This document shows positions 1-8,512 of a stretch of DNA of 64,000 nucleotides, piece by piece. This stretch comes from Pedobacter sp. R20-19 (GTDB lineage: Bacteria; Bacteroidota; Bacteroidia; Sphingobacteriales; Sphingobacteriaceae). The stretch is taken from contig NZ_JCKI01000002.1 in assembly GCF_000708265.2 (NCBI RefSeq), positions 791,808 through 855,807 on the forward strand, written 5' to 3'. Under the pieces are notes generated by a model that saw nothing but the letters and a program-made list of their open reading frames with translations, did not search any database and was not told the origin of the DNA. Numbering within the stretch: position 1 is the first letter of the stretch; each line of letters opens with the position of its first letter. A program made the position numbers and the translations under genes.

Positions 1-570
1 TTCTTTAATAGAATTCCTATAGTCAGGATTTTCTCTATTTGCTAAAATATTTATGGCGGTCTCAAGATGAATATTTACTGAGTTCCATTTTTCGGAATTT
101 GATAAAGCATTTTCTATAGACAAAATTTCTTGCTCCGATGTTATTTGAACTATTTTATGATTAATTATTCTATAAGCAGACATTTCTGTAGTTAACGCTT
201 CATTGCACATTTTTGTAAAACCAAAATCTTGCTTTTCGATTTCAGATAGAAATTCAATTAAATCATATTTCTCAAACCATTTAGCTTTAAGATAATATTT
301 TTTTACATATCCAATAACCGATTCCGAATAAGTGGAATTATAACTTGGGGAGGGAGCTTCATCGGTTCTATTTCCAAAATATTCTTTCCATATATATATA
401 CAAATCTTCTCTCTTGGAGAAACGCTGTTATATTCACCATATTGAGAAAATGAATTGAAAAAATATTCAATTATTATATTCCAAATTCGATTTGTTAATT
501 TTTCATCAATTGATTCGACTTGTATTAATTCTCTGATAGATGTCTTGCCTATTCTTTGCGAAAATCTCAT
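1..570 (-). CDS. AbiJ-like abortive infection protein (AbiJ-NTD4 domain), partial
   Basis: The minus strand is open without a stop for 190 codons from an ATG at 570 to the window edge, so the C-terminus is missing. The N-terminus (MRFSQRIGKTSIRELIQV) followed by a DEKLTNRIWNIIIEYFF stretch is typical of AbiJ-NTD4 proteins. These carry a phage-exclusion N-terminal domain joined to a HEPN-like C-terminal part. Around residue 145 the segment ITSEQEILSIENAL and, at the edge, NPDYRNSIKE also match the linker and start of the second domain in that family. The start codon lies only 2 nt after the coaD stop, so it is probably co-transcribed and translationally coupled. Identification is from family recall. 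Known AbiJ members act in phage exclusion, but function here is inferred. Confidence 0.72.
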   Translation of the reverse strand, partial: MRFSQRIGKTSIRELIQVESIDEKLTNRIWNIIIEYFFNSFSQYGEYNSVSPREKICIYIWKEYFGNRTDEAPSPSYNSTYSESVIGYVKKYYLKAKWFEKYDLIEFLSEIEKQDFGFTKMCNEALTTEMSAYRIINHKIVQITSEQEILSIENALSNSEKWNSVNIHLETAINILANRENPDYRNSIKE

Positions 571-572
571 AT

Positions 573-1037
573 CTACAAAAACCCTAAAGCTTCTTTCGGT
601 ACAAAAGGACTTACATCGCCATGGTTTCTTAGAATATCACGAACAATGGTTGAGCTAATGGCAGAGTATTCCGGTTTGCTCAAAAGTAAAATAGTTTCTA
701 CCTCTGGCATCATGGTTTGGTTAATCTGAGCAATGGCTCTTTCATATTCAAAATCTGATGCGGAACGAATACCACGAACCATATAAGTGGCATTTATCTT
801 CCTGCAAAAATCTACAGTTAAGCCCTGATAGGTTTGTATTTCGATATTTTTGTAATCAGCGAAAACCGTTTCCAGGATATGAAGCCTTTGTTCTGCTGTT
901 AGAAAATTTTGCTTGGAACTATTCAGTCCGATTCCGATTACTATTTTATCAAAAAGGGGAGTGGCACGTTGCAGAATGTTTACGTGTGCGATGGTAATAG
1001 GATCAAATGAACCTGGAAATAGCGCTATTTTCATCAT
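573..1037 (-). CDS. coaD: Phosphopantetheine adenylyltransferase
   Basis: 154 residues, the usual length for CoaD. It transfers AMP from ATP to 4'-phosphopantetheine, giving dephospho-CoA, the penultimate step of cytoplasmic coenzyme A synthesis. The N-terminal nucleotidyltransferase motif is clear: FPGSFDPITIAHVNIL at residues 7-22, with the ATP-binding T/H-x-x-H element. Later come the VRGIRSASDFEYE block and the C-terminal ISSTIVRDI segment that binds ATP phosphate. Two adjacent Met codons at 1032-1037 are both possible starts. The AbiJ-like gene follows 2 nt downstream, an unusual neighbour for this housekeeping gene. Confidence 0.95.
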   Translation of the reverse strand: MMKIALFPGSFDPITIAHVNILQRATPLFDKIVIGIGLNSSKQNFLTAEQRLHILETVFADYKNIEIQTYQGLTVDFCRKINATYMVRGIRSASDFEYERAIAQINQTMMPEVETILLLSKPEYSAISSTIVRDILRNHGDVSPFVPKEALGFL

Positions 1038-1398
1038 TCAAATATAAATTTTTAAGCCGAAAGGTGAAAGGCTTAACGAAGTTAATCGTTATTTCAATTG
1101 AAACAAGGTAGAATGGAGAAACCCCAAAGGGATTCAGCGAAGCGAAATCTTTTTAAGCGCTATTATATATTAATTATAAAGATCTCTCGGCTTTGCTCGA
1201 AATGAAGACGAGGTGTGGATTTATTAGAATGATTTATGAAGCAAAGCGGAATGGAGAAATCTTTTAAGCTTAATTAAGTGCTAATTACAAATATTTCTCC
1301 ACTCCCGAATATTCGGGACAGGTTACGGAAATGACGACTGTATATTTATAATTTAAGATTTATTGCGCTCTGCGAAAAACCTGAGTGGCCTTTAGCGG
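1038..1398. repeat. Gene-free spacer with REP-like repeat remnants and a palindrome
   Basis: About 360 nt with no plausible gene. It holds fragments of the intergenic repeat type seen elsewhere in the window (pieces such as TCGGCTTTGCTCGAAATGAAG at 1188-1208 and GGAAATGACGACTG near 1327). It also has a perfect 16-bp palindrome TCCCGAATATTCGGGA at 1303-1318. Similar TCCCGA/TCGGGA palindromes lie at 29611 and, one base shorter, at 61464. coaD and rsmD are both on the minus strand, so this spacer must also hold the coaD promoter, which I could not place. Confidence 0.5.
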
Positions 1399-1935
1399 TT
1401 AAACATATTCAAAAAAGCTAAACGATGAGTTTCCGTATTTACGGGTTTCAGTATAGCCAGGTTGATTGCTCAATCTCATATTGCTTTGGTGCTCCACAAT
1501 AAGCAATCCGTTTGGCTTAAGCAATTGCTGTTCCTGAACTATAACAGGCAGCTGTGGGATATTGGGCATGTGATATGGCGGATCGGCAAAAATTAAATCA
1601 TATGCGCCGGTCATCTGTTTCAATAGTTTAAAAACATCTGCCTTACGCACTTCCACCTGCTTAAATTCATATTTCTGTGCAGCGCTCTTTACCCAGTTTA
1701 CACAGCCATAATCCATATCTACAGCTAAAATCTTTTCTGCGTTGCGGGAAGCAAATTCAAAAGTCAGGTTTCCCGTCCCGCAGAATAAATCGAGTACGGC
1801 ACAAGTTTCAAAATCAAATTTATTGTTTAAAATGTTAAAAAGAGCCTCTTTGGCCATATCAGTAGTCGGGCGTACAGGAAGATTTGCAGGTGGCTGCAAA
1901 CGGATGCCTTTTAGTTTACCTCCAATTATTCGCAT
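1399..1935 (-). CDS. rsmD: 16S rRNA (guanine966-N2)-methyltransferase
   Basis: 178 residues, full length for RsmD, which methylates G966 of 16S rRNA in the 30S subunit using S-adenosylmethionine. It opens with the family signature MRIIGGKLKGIRLQPP and VRPTTDMAKEALFNIL. The SAM-binding motif I is VLDLFCGTGNLTFEF near residue 48, and the catalytic DPPY motif (FADPPYHMP) lies near residue 117. The start overlaps the end of the DUF3822 gene by 10 nt, so the two are co-transcribed and probably coupled. Confidence 0.93.
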   Translation of the reverse strand: MRIIGGKLKGIRLQPPANLPVRPTTDMAKEALFNILNNKFDFETCAVLDLFCGTGNLTFEFASRNAEKILAVDMDYGCVNWVKSAAQKYEFKQVEVRKADVFKLLKQMTGAYDLIFADPPYHMPNIPQLPVIVQEQQLLKPNGLLIVEHQSNMRLSNQPGYTETRKYGNSSFSFFEYV

Positions 1936-2732
1936 AAACTTAAGGCTAGCAAACTGCTAAAATAGTGTTTAGGCATATCAGCCAGTAATTCAGAATGTTG
2001 TTTTTCAGCAGGAAGAAAGAAGTATAGGTTATTAAAATATTTTAGTAATGTATTATAATAGTCGTCATCTTCATTAATAATTCCCTGAAGATAAACTGGT
2101 ACAGATTCTGTAAGCCCAAGCTGCTCCATAATTAATAACAGGAAATAATTAAACTCTTCGGCAGTTTCCGCTGAATAATGATTCTGGAAATTGATCTTCT
2201 TATCCTTTGCAAATAAAACATTAAACGAAGATGCTGTAAAATCAATTAATAAGGCATCACTAGTTAGTTGATTAAACAAAGCAAGTAAAGGTGATGCATG
2301 CGGATAAACAACTGCATTTTCCGGAAGTTTTTGTTGTATAGTTTCTTCTATAGAGAAAACAGTATTAAAACCAAGATGTTGATGGTGTTTGCTGTAAATC
2401 TTACCCTCAGAGCCCAAAAAATTAGCATAAACGGATAAATCATCAGCATTAAACCACTCATTCGGAATAAAGACAAAATTTGAGGTATGGATAGCTGCTT
2501 TTACTGAGCTATATGATTGTGATAGATAACGATCTGATGCGAATGCAGCCTGTAAAACAAGCGGCAAATCTTCACAGCCTTGCTGATCAAAAATTACTTT
2601 AACTTGTTCTGAGTCCTGATCAACTACCGCATAAGAAAAACTATCGTTCGTTATTTTTAATAATAACTGATAGTTTACTGATGCATCAGCTTTAAAATCC
2701 GGGTCTACCAATAAAAGGCTGTTATTACTCAT
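1926..2732 (-). CDS. DUF3822 family protein
   Basis: 268 residues. The start (SNNSLLLVDPDFKADASVNYQLLLKI) and the pattern of beta-strand-like blocks (FVFIPNEWF, DALLIDFTASSFNVLFAKD) fit DUF3822, a Bacteroidota family with a predicted actin/FtsA-like ATPase fold. No biochemical role is known to me. The gene overlaps rsmD by 10 nt, an arrangement common in this phylum, which hints at a link with ribosome assembly or co-regulation only. No signal peptide or membrane segment is visible. The 167-nt gap to the divergent gene at 2900 should hold both promoters. Confidence 0.8.
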   Translation of the reverse strand: MSNNSLLLVDPDFKADASVNYQLLLKITNDSFSYAVVDQDSEQVKVIFDQQGCEDLPLVLQAAFASDRYLSQSYSSVKAAIHTSNFVFIPNEWFNADDLSVYANFLGSEGKIYSKHHQHLGFNTVFSIEETIQQKLPENAVVYPHASPLLALFNQLTSDALLIDFTASSFNVLFAKDKKINFQNHYSAETAEEFNYFLLLIMEQLGLTESVPVYLQGIINEDDDYYNTLLKYFNNLYFFLPAEKQHSELLADMPKHYFSSLLALSLCE

Positions 2733-2899
2733 TATCGCAAAAATAGAGTTTTTTAGAGATTAACCGCAAAGGGCACAAAGTTTTTTCGTAAAGTGTGCTA
2801 AGTTGGGCGCAGATCTGGTCATAATCCAAGCAAATCTTTTGACCAAAATCAAACCTTTCATCTATTAAAAATTTGAAATATTCGGCTTAAATTCGGAAC

Positions 2900-4039
2900 A
2901 TGAGTTATACGCCTACTTATAAAGCCGCAAACACAGTTGCTGGTAAAATTGAGCAACATTTTATTCGCTTGCATCAAAATGCCGCATCGCAGGGAGAAGT
3001 TGATCTGGCTACACAGCCTGACAGGAAAACAATAGAGGCATTGATAGACGTAGCTTTTTGGAGTAGCCTGCGGAAAGAAGAGGGACATTCACCTCGTATA
3101 TCCGTTGCTTTTTTGCCACCATCTCAAACTTCAAAACCTTTAAAATTTGCAAAACCATTACCACTAAATGCAAACACACTTACTAAAATAGCACCTGGTA
3201 TAGAGCGTTCTGGTATTCATTTGGGTGTGTGGGAAGAGCATGGCGAATTATACATCTGGGGTACAACTTTAAATATTCCTAACTTTTGTTTTGTAGTGGA
3301 TGTTTCTGAACCTGGATTAATTGTGATCAAACACAGGCGGATTTATGGTATTGGCAAATACACTAACGTTGCGGTTTTAAAAGGAGAACAGATTAGAATT
3401 GTGGATGATACTTCCTGTACTAATCGTGATTGTCCGCCGATTTTAAAGGCTTTATTGGATTTAACGGTATTGGCCAGTTGGAATGATCCGATTAACATCC
3501 TTATTCAGTTCTCGGTTTCCATGCGTGGGCATGGGCGTGGCGGTGCTTTGTTGATCGTGCCAAAGGAAAATACCAAATGGAAAGATTCCATTATTCAACC
3601 CATTCAATACTTAATTGAGCCTCCGTTCTGTGGCTTGTCAAATTTGGCTAAGCAAAGTGGTAACCAGACTGAAATTTTCTCGCAGGGTGCGCTAAGGCGT
3701 GAGGTAGAACACTTAGCTGGATTAACTGCTGTTGACGGCGCTACTATTATTAACGACCAATTTGATTTGATTGCTTTTGGTGCAAAGATTGGTCGTGCAA
3801 AAGGTAAACCAACGGTAGAGCAAATTGCCTTTTCTGAGCCGATTGTTGGTGGAGAAGATAAACTGTTATATCCCGGACAGCTAGGTGGTACGAGGCATTT
3901 TTCAGTAGCACAGTTTGTGAATGACCAACCCGATGCCATTGGATTGGTTGCGTCGCAAGATGGTCATTTTACGATTTTTAGCTGGAGTAAACAGCAGAAA
4001 ATGGTAATGGCACATCGGATTGAAACATTATTATTGTAA
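2900..4039 (+). CDS. DACNV-sensor protein with diadenylate cyclase-like (DisA_N) domain
   Basis: 379 residues. The first 230 or so match the probable sensor domain called DACNV (FWSSLRKEEGHSPRISVAFL, GIHLGVWEEHGELYIWGT), which is found N-terminal to diadenylate cyclase (DAC) domains. The C-terminal part carries DAC hallmarks. D279-G280-A281 sits in AVDGATIINDQFDLIAFGAKI, and GGTRH ends at H333, followed by VASQDGHFTIFSW. Canonical DAC enzymes have GTRHR; here the residue after His is Phe334, so the last residue of the RHR element is changed. It probably makes or senses c-di-AMP in the cytoplasm. Catalytic competence is an inference. It stands alone, divergent from DUF3822. Confidence 0.78.
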   Translation: MSYTPTYKAANTVAGKIEQHFIRLHQNAASQGEVDLATQPDRKTIEALIDVAFWSSLRKEEGHSPRISVAFLPPSQTSKPLKFAKPLPLNANTLTKIAPGIERSGIHLGVWEEHGELYIWGTTLNIPNFCFVVDVSEPGLIVIKHRRIYGIGKYTNVAVLKGEQIRIVDDTSCTNRDCPPILKALLDLTVLASWNDPINILIQFSVSMRGHGRGGALLIVPKENTKWKDSIIQPIQYLIEPPFCGLSNLAKQSGNQTEIFSQGALRREVEHLAGLTAVDGATIINDQFDLIAFGAKIGRAKGKPTVEQIAFSEPIVGGEDKLLYPGQLGGTRHFSVAQFVNDQPDAIGLVASQDGHFTIFSWSKQQKMVMAHRIETLLL

Positions 4040-4129
4040 AATTGCTTGATTGCTGTTATTCTTAATAAACTGGGTTCGACTAATCATGTGTTTTACAATA
4101 CTATTTGATGAGGTTATTTGTGTTTTTAA

Positions 4130-4214
4130 CCACCCCGCCCTTTGGGCACCCCTCCAATGGAGGGGAATTACGATTGCTATTCCCTCCGATGTATCGGAGG
4201 TGGTCGTAAACCGG
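4130..4214. repeat. Intergenic element with two hairpins
   Basis: The stretch contains two inverted repeats: CCCCTCC (4149-4155) with GGAGGGG (4159-4165), and CCTCCGAT (4183-4190) with ATCGGAGG (4193-4200). Composition is far more GC-rich than its surroundings. It resembles the short palindromic intergenic elements scattered in Bacteroidota genomes. It may also act as the terminator of the DACNV gene, but no clear T-run follows. A reading frame through it (4050-4235) has no coding character. Confidence 0.5.
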
Positions 4215-4400
4215 AATGGTAAAATCAGCCAATAATTATTGAATCCAGGTTATATACTTCAGTTTGTTTAAGTTAGTATCCTTAGCAACTTGTCGATGAT
4301 TTAGAATAATTTGTAAATGCTGATGGCTGCACAATTGCTTTCCAAATCAATAAAGCAAGCACTTTTCAAAACAATTTAATAATAAAACGATTCAATAATA

Positions 4401-5834
4401 ATGTACCTAAATAAAAGTCAATTAATTGCACAAGCTTATGAACACATACCCACTAAAGAGCAATTGCTTTTTTGCGAACGGATGTCAAAGTTTTTGCAGG
4501 AAGAAGATGAATACCGCTGCTTCGTTTTAAAAGGCTATGCGGGTACAGGTAAAACTACATCCGTTGCGGCTTTGGTAAAAGTGTTGGCTAAATTTAATTT
4601 AAAAAGTGAATTGCTGGCACCAACAGGGCGTGCGGCAAAGGTAATGAGTCAGTATTCTTCACGGAAGGCCTTAACCATTCATAAACGAATTTACAGAAAA
4701 CGCTCGGCTGCATCGCCGGAAATGCAGTTTCAAATTGCTCCAAACCTATCCGAAAATACCCTCTTTATTATAGATGAAGCATCTATGATTGCCGATGAAT
4801 TTAACGATACAGGATCTTCTATTTTGAGGGATTTGTTAGAGTTTGTCTATAACACTAAAAATTGTTTTTTGCTTTTTGTTGGCGATACTGCACAATTGCC
4901 ACCGGTAGGAAGTTTAGAAAGTCCAGCCTTAAATGAACAATATTTAAAGGATAAATTTGCACTAACCATTACTGCTGTGGAATTGAAGGAAGTAGTGAGA
5001 CAGGGAAAGAAATCGGGTATTTTAGCCAATGCGACCATGCTGCGGAACCAGATTTCAAAAAATCCTGAGAATCCATTGCCAAAATTTCTAACTAAGAATT
5101 ATACAGATATTTACAATATGGCGGGTGCCAGGCTGGTAGAAGGATTAGAATATGCCTACCGCAAGTTTGGAATGGAGAATACACTGGTGGTTTGCCGATC
5201 TAACAAATCTGCTAATATTTACAACCAGCAAATCCGGGCAAGGTTGTTATACCGTGAAGAGGAGCTAACAGGTGGCGATCAGATTATGGTGGTTCGCAAT
5301 AACTATTTTTGGCTCCCAGAAAACGAAGAAACAGCTTTTATCGCCAATGGAGATATGGCTAAAGTGATCCGTGTGAGGGGAGAGGAAGAACGTTATGGTT
5401 TTCGATTTGCTGATACCACCTTAGAATTTATGGATTTTCAGTCAGCAGGACAAATTAGCTGTAAAGTGATGCTGGATACCTTAAATCTCGAATCAGCAAA
5501 TCTGCCATATGAGCAAAATAAAAAGCTTTTTGATGGATTAAATGAAGATTATGCACACATTGCAAATAAACGTCAGCGGATGCTGGCCATTAAGGCAGAT
5601 CCTTTTTACAATGCCCTTCAAATTAAATTTGCCTATGCAGTAACTTGTCATAAGGCACAAGGCGGTCAGTGGGATGCTATTTTTGCTGACCAAGGCTATC
5701 TGACTGAAGATATGATTGACCTTGATTTTCTGCGTTGGTTGTATACAGCTGTAACCCGCGCAAAGAAGGAGTTATATCTAGTTAATTTTGCGCCTCAACT
5801 CTTTGCAAAAACTGCGCAGGAGGATTATTTTTAA
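4401..5834 (+). CDS. RecD-like ATP-dependent DNA helicase (AAA_30 / UvrD C-terminal)
   Basis: 477 residues. Superfamily 1B helicase motifs occur in order: Walker A GYAGTGKTT from residue 45; motif Ia LLAPTGRAAKVMS; Walker B LFIIDEASMI; motif III FVGDTAQLPPVGS; motif IV VVCRSNKSANIYN; and the UvrD-C2-type motif VTCHKAQGGQWDAIF with a final WLYTAVTRAKKELYLVN. It lacks the long N-terminal region of RecD2 and has no RecB/RecC neighbours. It is therefore best described as a stand-alone RecD/Dda-like 5'-3' helicase, common in Bacteroidota. Role in repair or replication restart is inferred from the family. Confidence 0.88.
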   Translation: MYLNKSQLIAQAYEHIPTKEQLLFCERMSKFLQEEDEYRCFVLKGYAGTGKTTSVAALVKVLAKFNLKSELLAPTGRAAKVMSQYSSRKALTIHKRIYRKRSAASPEMQFQIAPNLSENTLFIIDEASMIADEFNDTGSSILRDLLEFVYNTKNCFLLFVGDTAQLPPVGSLESPALNEQYLKDKFALTITAVELKEVVRQGKKSGILANATMLRNQISKNPENPLPKFLTKNYTDIYNMAGARLVEGLEYAYRKFGMENTLVVCRSNKSANIYNQQIRARLLYREEELTGGDQIMVVRNNYFWLPENEETAFIANGDMAKVIRVRGEEERYGFRFADTTLEFMDFQSAGQISCKVMLDTLNLESANLPYEQNKKLFDGLNEDYAHIANKRQRMLAIKADPFYNALQIKFAYAVTCHKAQGGQWDAIFADQGYLTEDMIDLDFLRWLYTAVTRAKKELYLVNFAPQLFAKTAQEDYF

Positions 5835-6049
5835 GGATAAACTTTGCCACGGAAACATGAATTTTATTTAGTGATAGAACCTAAATTAAGTTTAGCCCCA
5901 GATTCGCAAATTAAAATTTACTCTATAAAGAATGGTAAGTAGACAAGCTAAAATGTTCTGATATGTTTTAGATAATTCAAAAATTACAACAATATCTGCG
6001 GTCAAGCCATCCTAAATTCTTACCTTGAATCAGCTAACCAAAGTATAAT

Positions 6050-6715
6050 ATGAAATTCGCTTTTAGCCTCAAAAATAAGTTAAAAATTGCTTTCCTGCTC
6101 TTTTGTATTATGTGTTGCATGCTGTTAATCCGATTTTTGGAAGATAAAAGCGTAGCAACAATTAATGAATCATTTATCTCCATGTACAATGATCGGCTGG
6201 TTCCGGCGACTGATTTATATTTCATTGCCGAAAATCTCTATCAAAAAAATATGATTTTTAATGATGCGTTGATCAACGATTCTTTGCCATTAACTGGTAA
6301 GGCAAAAATTGATCAGTATAACTTCAAAATTGATTCTGTTATTAAGAAATACGAACTGACATTATTGGTTAAGCAGGAAGAAGTGTTTTTGAATGATCTA
6401 AAAAGTGCCTTAGGTAATCAAAAGCAGCTTGAATTAATGGTATTGAAAATGACTGAAGAAGATGGACTTAGAATTTATCAGTCTGAAGGAAAAAAAATGT
6501 CTAACCAAACACTTGTAAAACTTTCTGCGCTGATTAAAATTCAATCAAATGTTGGCAATGACCTAATTAAGGATTCCAAAATCTTCGTTTCAGGAACTAA
6601 AATATATTCTTCTTTGCAAGGAATTTTAGCTGTTTTGATTGGCGTAATGGTTGTCTCAATAATTTCTGCTTCAAATATGGTCAAAATCCAGAATGAGAAA
6701 TTTAATTTAAATTAA
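6050..6715 (+). CDS. Membrane protein with MCP-type four-helix-bundle sensor domain
   Basis: 221 residues. A positively charged start and a hydrophobic segment (about residues 11-27) are followed by about 150 largely helical residues and a second membrane segment near 192-210. The protein then ends with a short cytoplasmic tail. The extracytoplasmic part (SVATINESFISMYNDRLVPATDLYFIAENLYQ) fits the 4HB_MCP_1 ligand-binding bundle of chemoreceptors. There is no HAMP, methyl-accepting or kinase domain, and no signalling gene adjoins it. It could be a stand-alone sensor partner, but the output is not visible. Confidence 0.6.
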   Translation: MKFAFSLKNKLKIAFLLFCIMCCMLLIRFLEDKSVATINESFISMYNDRLVPATDLYFIAENLYQKNMIFNDALINDSLPLTGKAKIDQYNFKIDSVIKKYELTLLVKQEEVFLNDLKSALGNQKQLELMVLKMTEEDGLRIYQSEGKKMSNQTLVKLSALIKIQSNVGNDLIKDSKIFVSGTKIYSSLQGILAVLIGVMVVSIISASNMVKIQNEKFNLN

Positions 6716-6721
6716 GGTTAT

Positions 6722-6787
6722 CCGCAGATTATTTCATTCGTCATGCTGAATTTATTTCAGCATCTATCTAATATTCGTAATCTGCGG
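6722..6787. repeat. Nested hairpin between convergent genes (repeat element, possible bidirectional terminator)
   Basis: The outer arms CCGCAGATTA (6722-6731) and TAATCTGCGG (6778-6787) are perfect complements. Inside is a second hairpin ATGCTGAA (6743-6750) / TTCAGCAT (6756-6763). The core TCGTCATGCTGAATTTATTT resembles the repeat wording near 61360 (CTGAACTTGTTTCAGGATC). It sits in the 86-nt gap between two convergent genes, where a two-way terminator would be expected. Confidence 0.6.
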
Positions 6788-6801
6788 CCAAAAATGGCTA
6801 A

Positions 6802-7647
6802 TTATTCTGCTTCTTCATCAGTTAACAACCGAATCGAATCATCAGAAAGTACGATTAAACGTTCTTTATAAAGGGAACCGATGGTTTTTTTAAATGCACT
6901 TTTGCTGATTTGGAACTGATGGTAAATTTCTTCCGGAGAACTTTTATCACCAAGTTCGATCACACCACCATTCTTTTTCAATGCATTTAAGATCACCTCT
7001 TTTGAGTCTAAAATATGACCGTAACCGCTAGGTTGTAAAGTCAGATCAATTTTGCCTTCTACACGTATTTTTTTGATCCAGCCTTTACGATGGTCTCCAA
7101 TCTGAATGTTATCAAAAACCTCATTGTGATAAAGCAAACCAATATAAGTATTGTTGATAATGGCATTAAAGCCCAAATCGGTTTCCTCCGTAATTAATAA
7201 ACTCACTTCGTCGCCCTCTTCAAAGTCGAAGTTTTCTTCCTCAACAAAATCATAAAGTTTAGATGAGGCTAGCAAGCGATCGCTATTTTCATCCAGATAC
7301 AGATACACTACATATTTATAGCCTTTTTGCATTGGCCTTTTCTGCTCTTTAGTAGGTACGTAAACATCTTTATCAATGCCTAGATCCATAAAAATACCAT
7401 CTTCTCCATCTGAAACAACTTTTAAGAACGCAAAATCACCCACTTCAGCATAGGCTTTTTGAGTGGTTCCGGTTAAGCGACCGTCTTTTTGGATGTAAAC
7501 AAAAACGTTAGCATTATCTCCAATTTCCAATCCTTTTGGCACATATTGATAAGGTAAAATAACCAGCTTATCACCATCAGTTAAGTTTAAACCAGCTTCA
7601 GTTTTGCTTAAAACTCTTAATTCGTTATATTTTCCTATTTCAATCAT
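6802..7647 (-). CDS. cvfB: S1-type RNA-binding protein, CvfB family
   Basis: 281 residues. The protein is built from consecutive S1-like/OB domains followed by a winged-helix end, as in CvfB (YitL). Visible blocks are the start IEIGKYNELRVLSKTEAGLNL, then FLKVVSDGEDGIFMDLGIDKDVYVP and YIGLLYHNEVFDNIQIGDHRKGWIKKIR. The C-terminal segment SSPEEIYHQFQISKSAFKKTIGSLYK is helix-turn-helix-like. Family members bind RNA and affect gene expression. The precise role here is not known. It ends 86 nt from the convergent sensor gene. Confidence 0.85.
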   Translation of the reverse strand: MIEIGKYNELRVLSKTEAGLNLTDGDKLVILPYQYVPKGLEIGDNANVFVYIQKDGRLTGTTQKAYAEVGDFAFLKVVSDGEDGIFMDLGIDKDVYVPTKEQKRPMQKGYKYVVYLYLDENSDRLLASSKLYDFVEEENFDFEEGDEVSLLITEETDLGFNAIINNTYIGLLYHNEVFDNIQIGDHRKGWIKKIRVEGKIDLTLQPSGYGHILDSKEVILNALKKNGGVIELGDKSSPEEIYHQFQISKSAFKKTIGSLYKERLIVLSDDSIRLLTDEEAE

Positions 7648-7761
7648 GGTATTGGTTAACCATTTTCTTCAATGGTTTGCGCAAAGATAGTAATCTTTAA
7701 AAGCAACAGCCGATTTTAATTTTTTTATATAATTTAGCCGATTATCTAAAATAGCTACCAT

Positions 7762-8361
7762 ATGAATAAGCAGATTCCTACATTTTTTTTAAGTGACGAA
7801 TATTTTATTGATGAAAAAGTAAACTTCCTGAAGTTTGCGAATGAGTATAAGGTTTATAATAATCAGGGCAACCAGATCGGTATCATTAAGCAACGCATCA
7901 GCGGTTGGCAAAAGGCATTAAGTTTATTGGTTGATAAAAGAATGATGCCTTTTAAATTGGAGATTACTGATGCGAACGATCAATTGCAGGCCACCATCAG
8001 TAGGGGCTGGACTTTCTGGATGTCTAAAATTATCGTAACCGATCCGATGGGTGTTGAAGTGGGCATTATCAAGCAGAAATTTAAATTATTTAAACCAACT
8101 TTTACGATATCAAATCCTGTTTCGGGAGAGGAGATTGCCAAAATAACTGGCGATTGGAAGGCTTGGAATTTTAATATCACTAATAAAACAGGCGCTGAAA
8201 TAGGTAAAATCAGTAAGAAATGGGCAGGCGCATTAAAAGAGGTGTTTACCACAGCTGATAAATACAATGTTTCGATAGACCCTAGCTATGCAGAAAGCGA
8301 CCAGAAGGTAGCGATTGTAGCCACAGCAATTACCATTGATATGGTTTTAAAAGAAAGTTAA
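7762..8361 (+). CDS. Scramblase-like (LURP-one-related) family protein
   Basis: 199 residues made of repeated beta-strand units (YKVYNNQGNQIGIIKQ, FKLEITDANDQLQATISRG, FKPTFTISNPVSGEEIAKITG, WNFNITNKTGAEIGKISKKW). These are the pattern of the tubby-like beta-barrel of phospholipid-scramblase-type and LURP-one-related proteins. The C-terminus (KVAIVATAITIDMVLKES) supplies the central hydrophobic helix typical of the fold. Bacterial members have no settled function and scramblase activity should not be assumed. A strong hairpin follows 11 nt downstream. Confidence 0.72.
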   Translation: MNKQIPTFFLSDEYFIDEKVNFLKFANEYKVYNNQGNQIGIIKQRISGWQKALSLLVDKRMMPFKLEITDANDQLQATISRGWTFWMSKIIVTDPMGVEVGIIKQKFKLFKPTFTISNPVSGEEIAKITGDWKAWNFNITNKTGAEIGKISKKWAGALKEVFTTADKYNVSIDPSYAESDQKVAIVATAITIDMVLKES

Positions 8362-8372
8362 TAATTTTTAAA

Positions 8373-8431
8373 AAGTGAATGATTAATTGATGAATTAAAA
8401 TTTTTTTAAGCATTTCATTAATCATTCACTT
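8373..8431 (+). terminator. Long inverted repeat after the scramblase-like gene
   Basis: AAGTGAATGATTAAT (8373-8387) is perfectly complementary to ATTAATCATTCACTT (8417-8431), with an AT-rich loop of 29 nt. It lies between the scramblase-like gene and the ABC exporter operon and probably ends the first transcript. No clean T-run follows, so read-through or an attenuator role is possible. Confidence 0.6.
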
Positions 8432-8512
8432 ATCTTTATTTTAATATTTTTATTGCCAGCACTATCAAATAAATGGGTTAAATTTGATCTATCCACAATA
8501 TTAATTTACCAC

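Noticed and set aside
4050..4235. 61-codon open frame on the plus strand
   Set aside because: It runs through the hairpin repeat element at 4130-4214, starts inside a spacer and has no coherent protein character.
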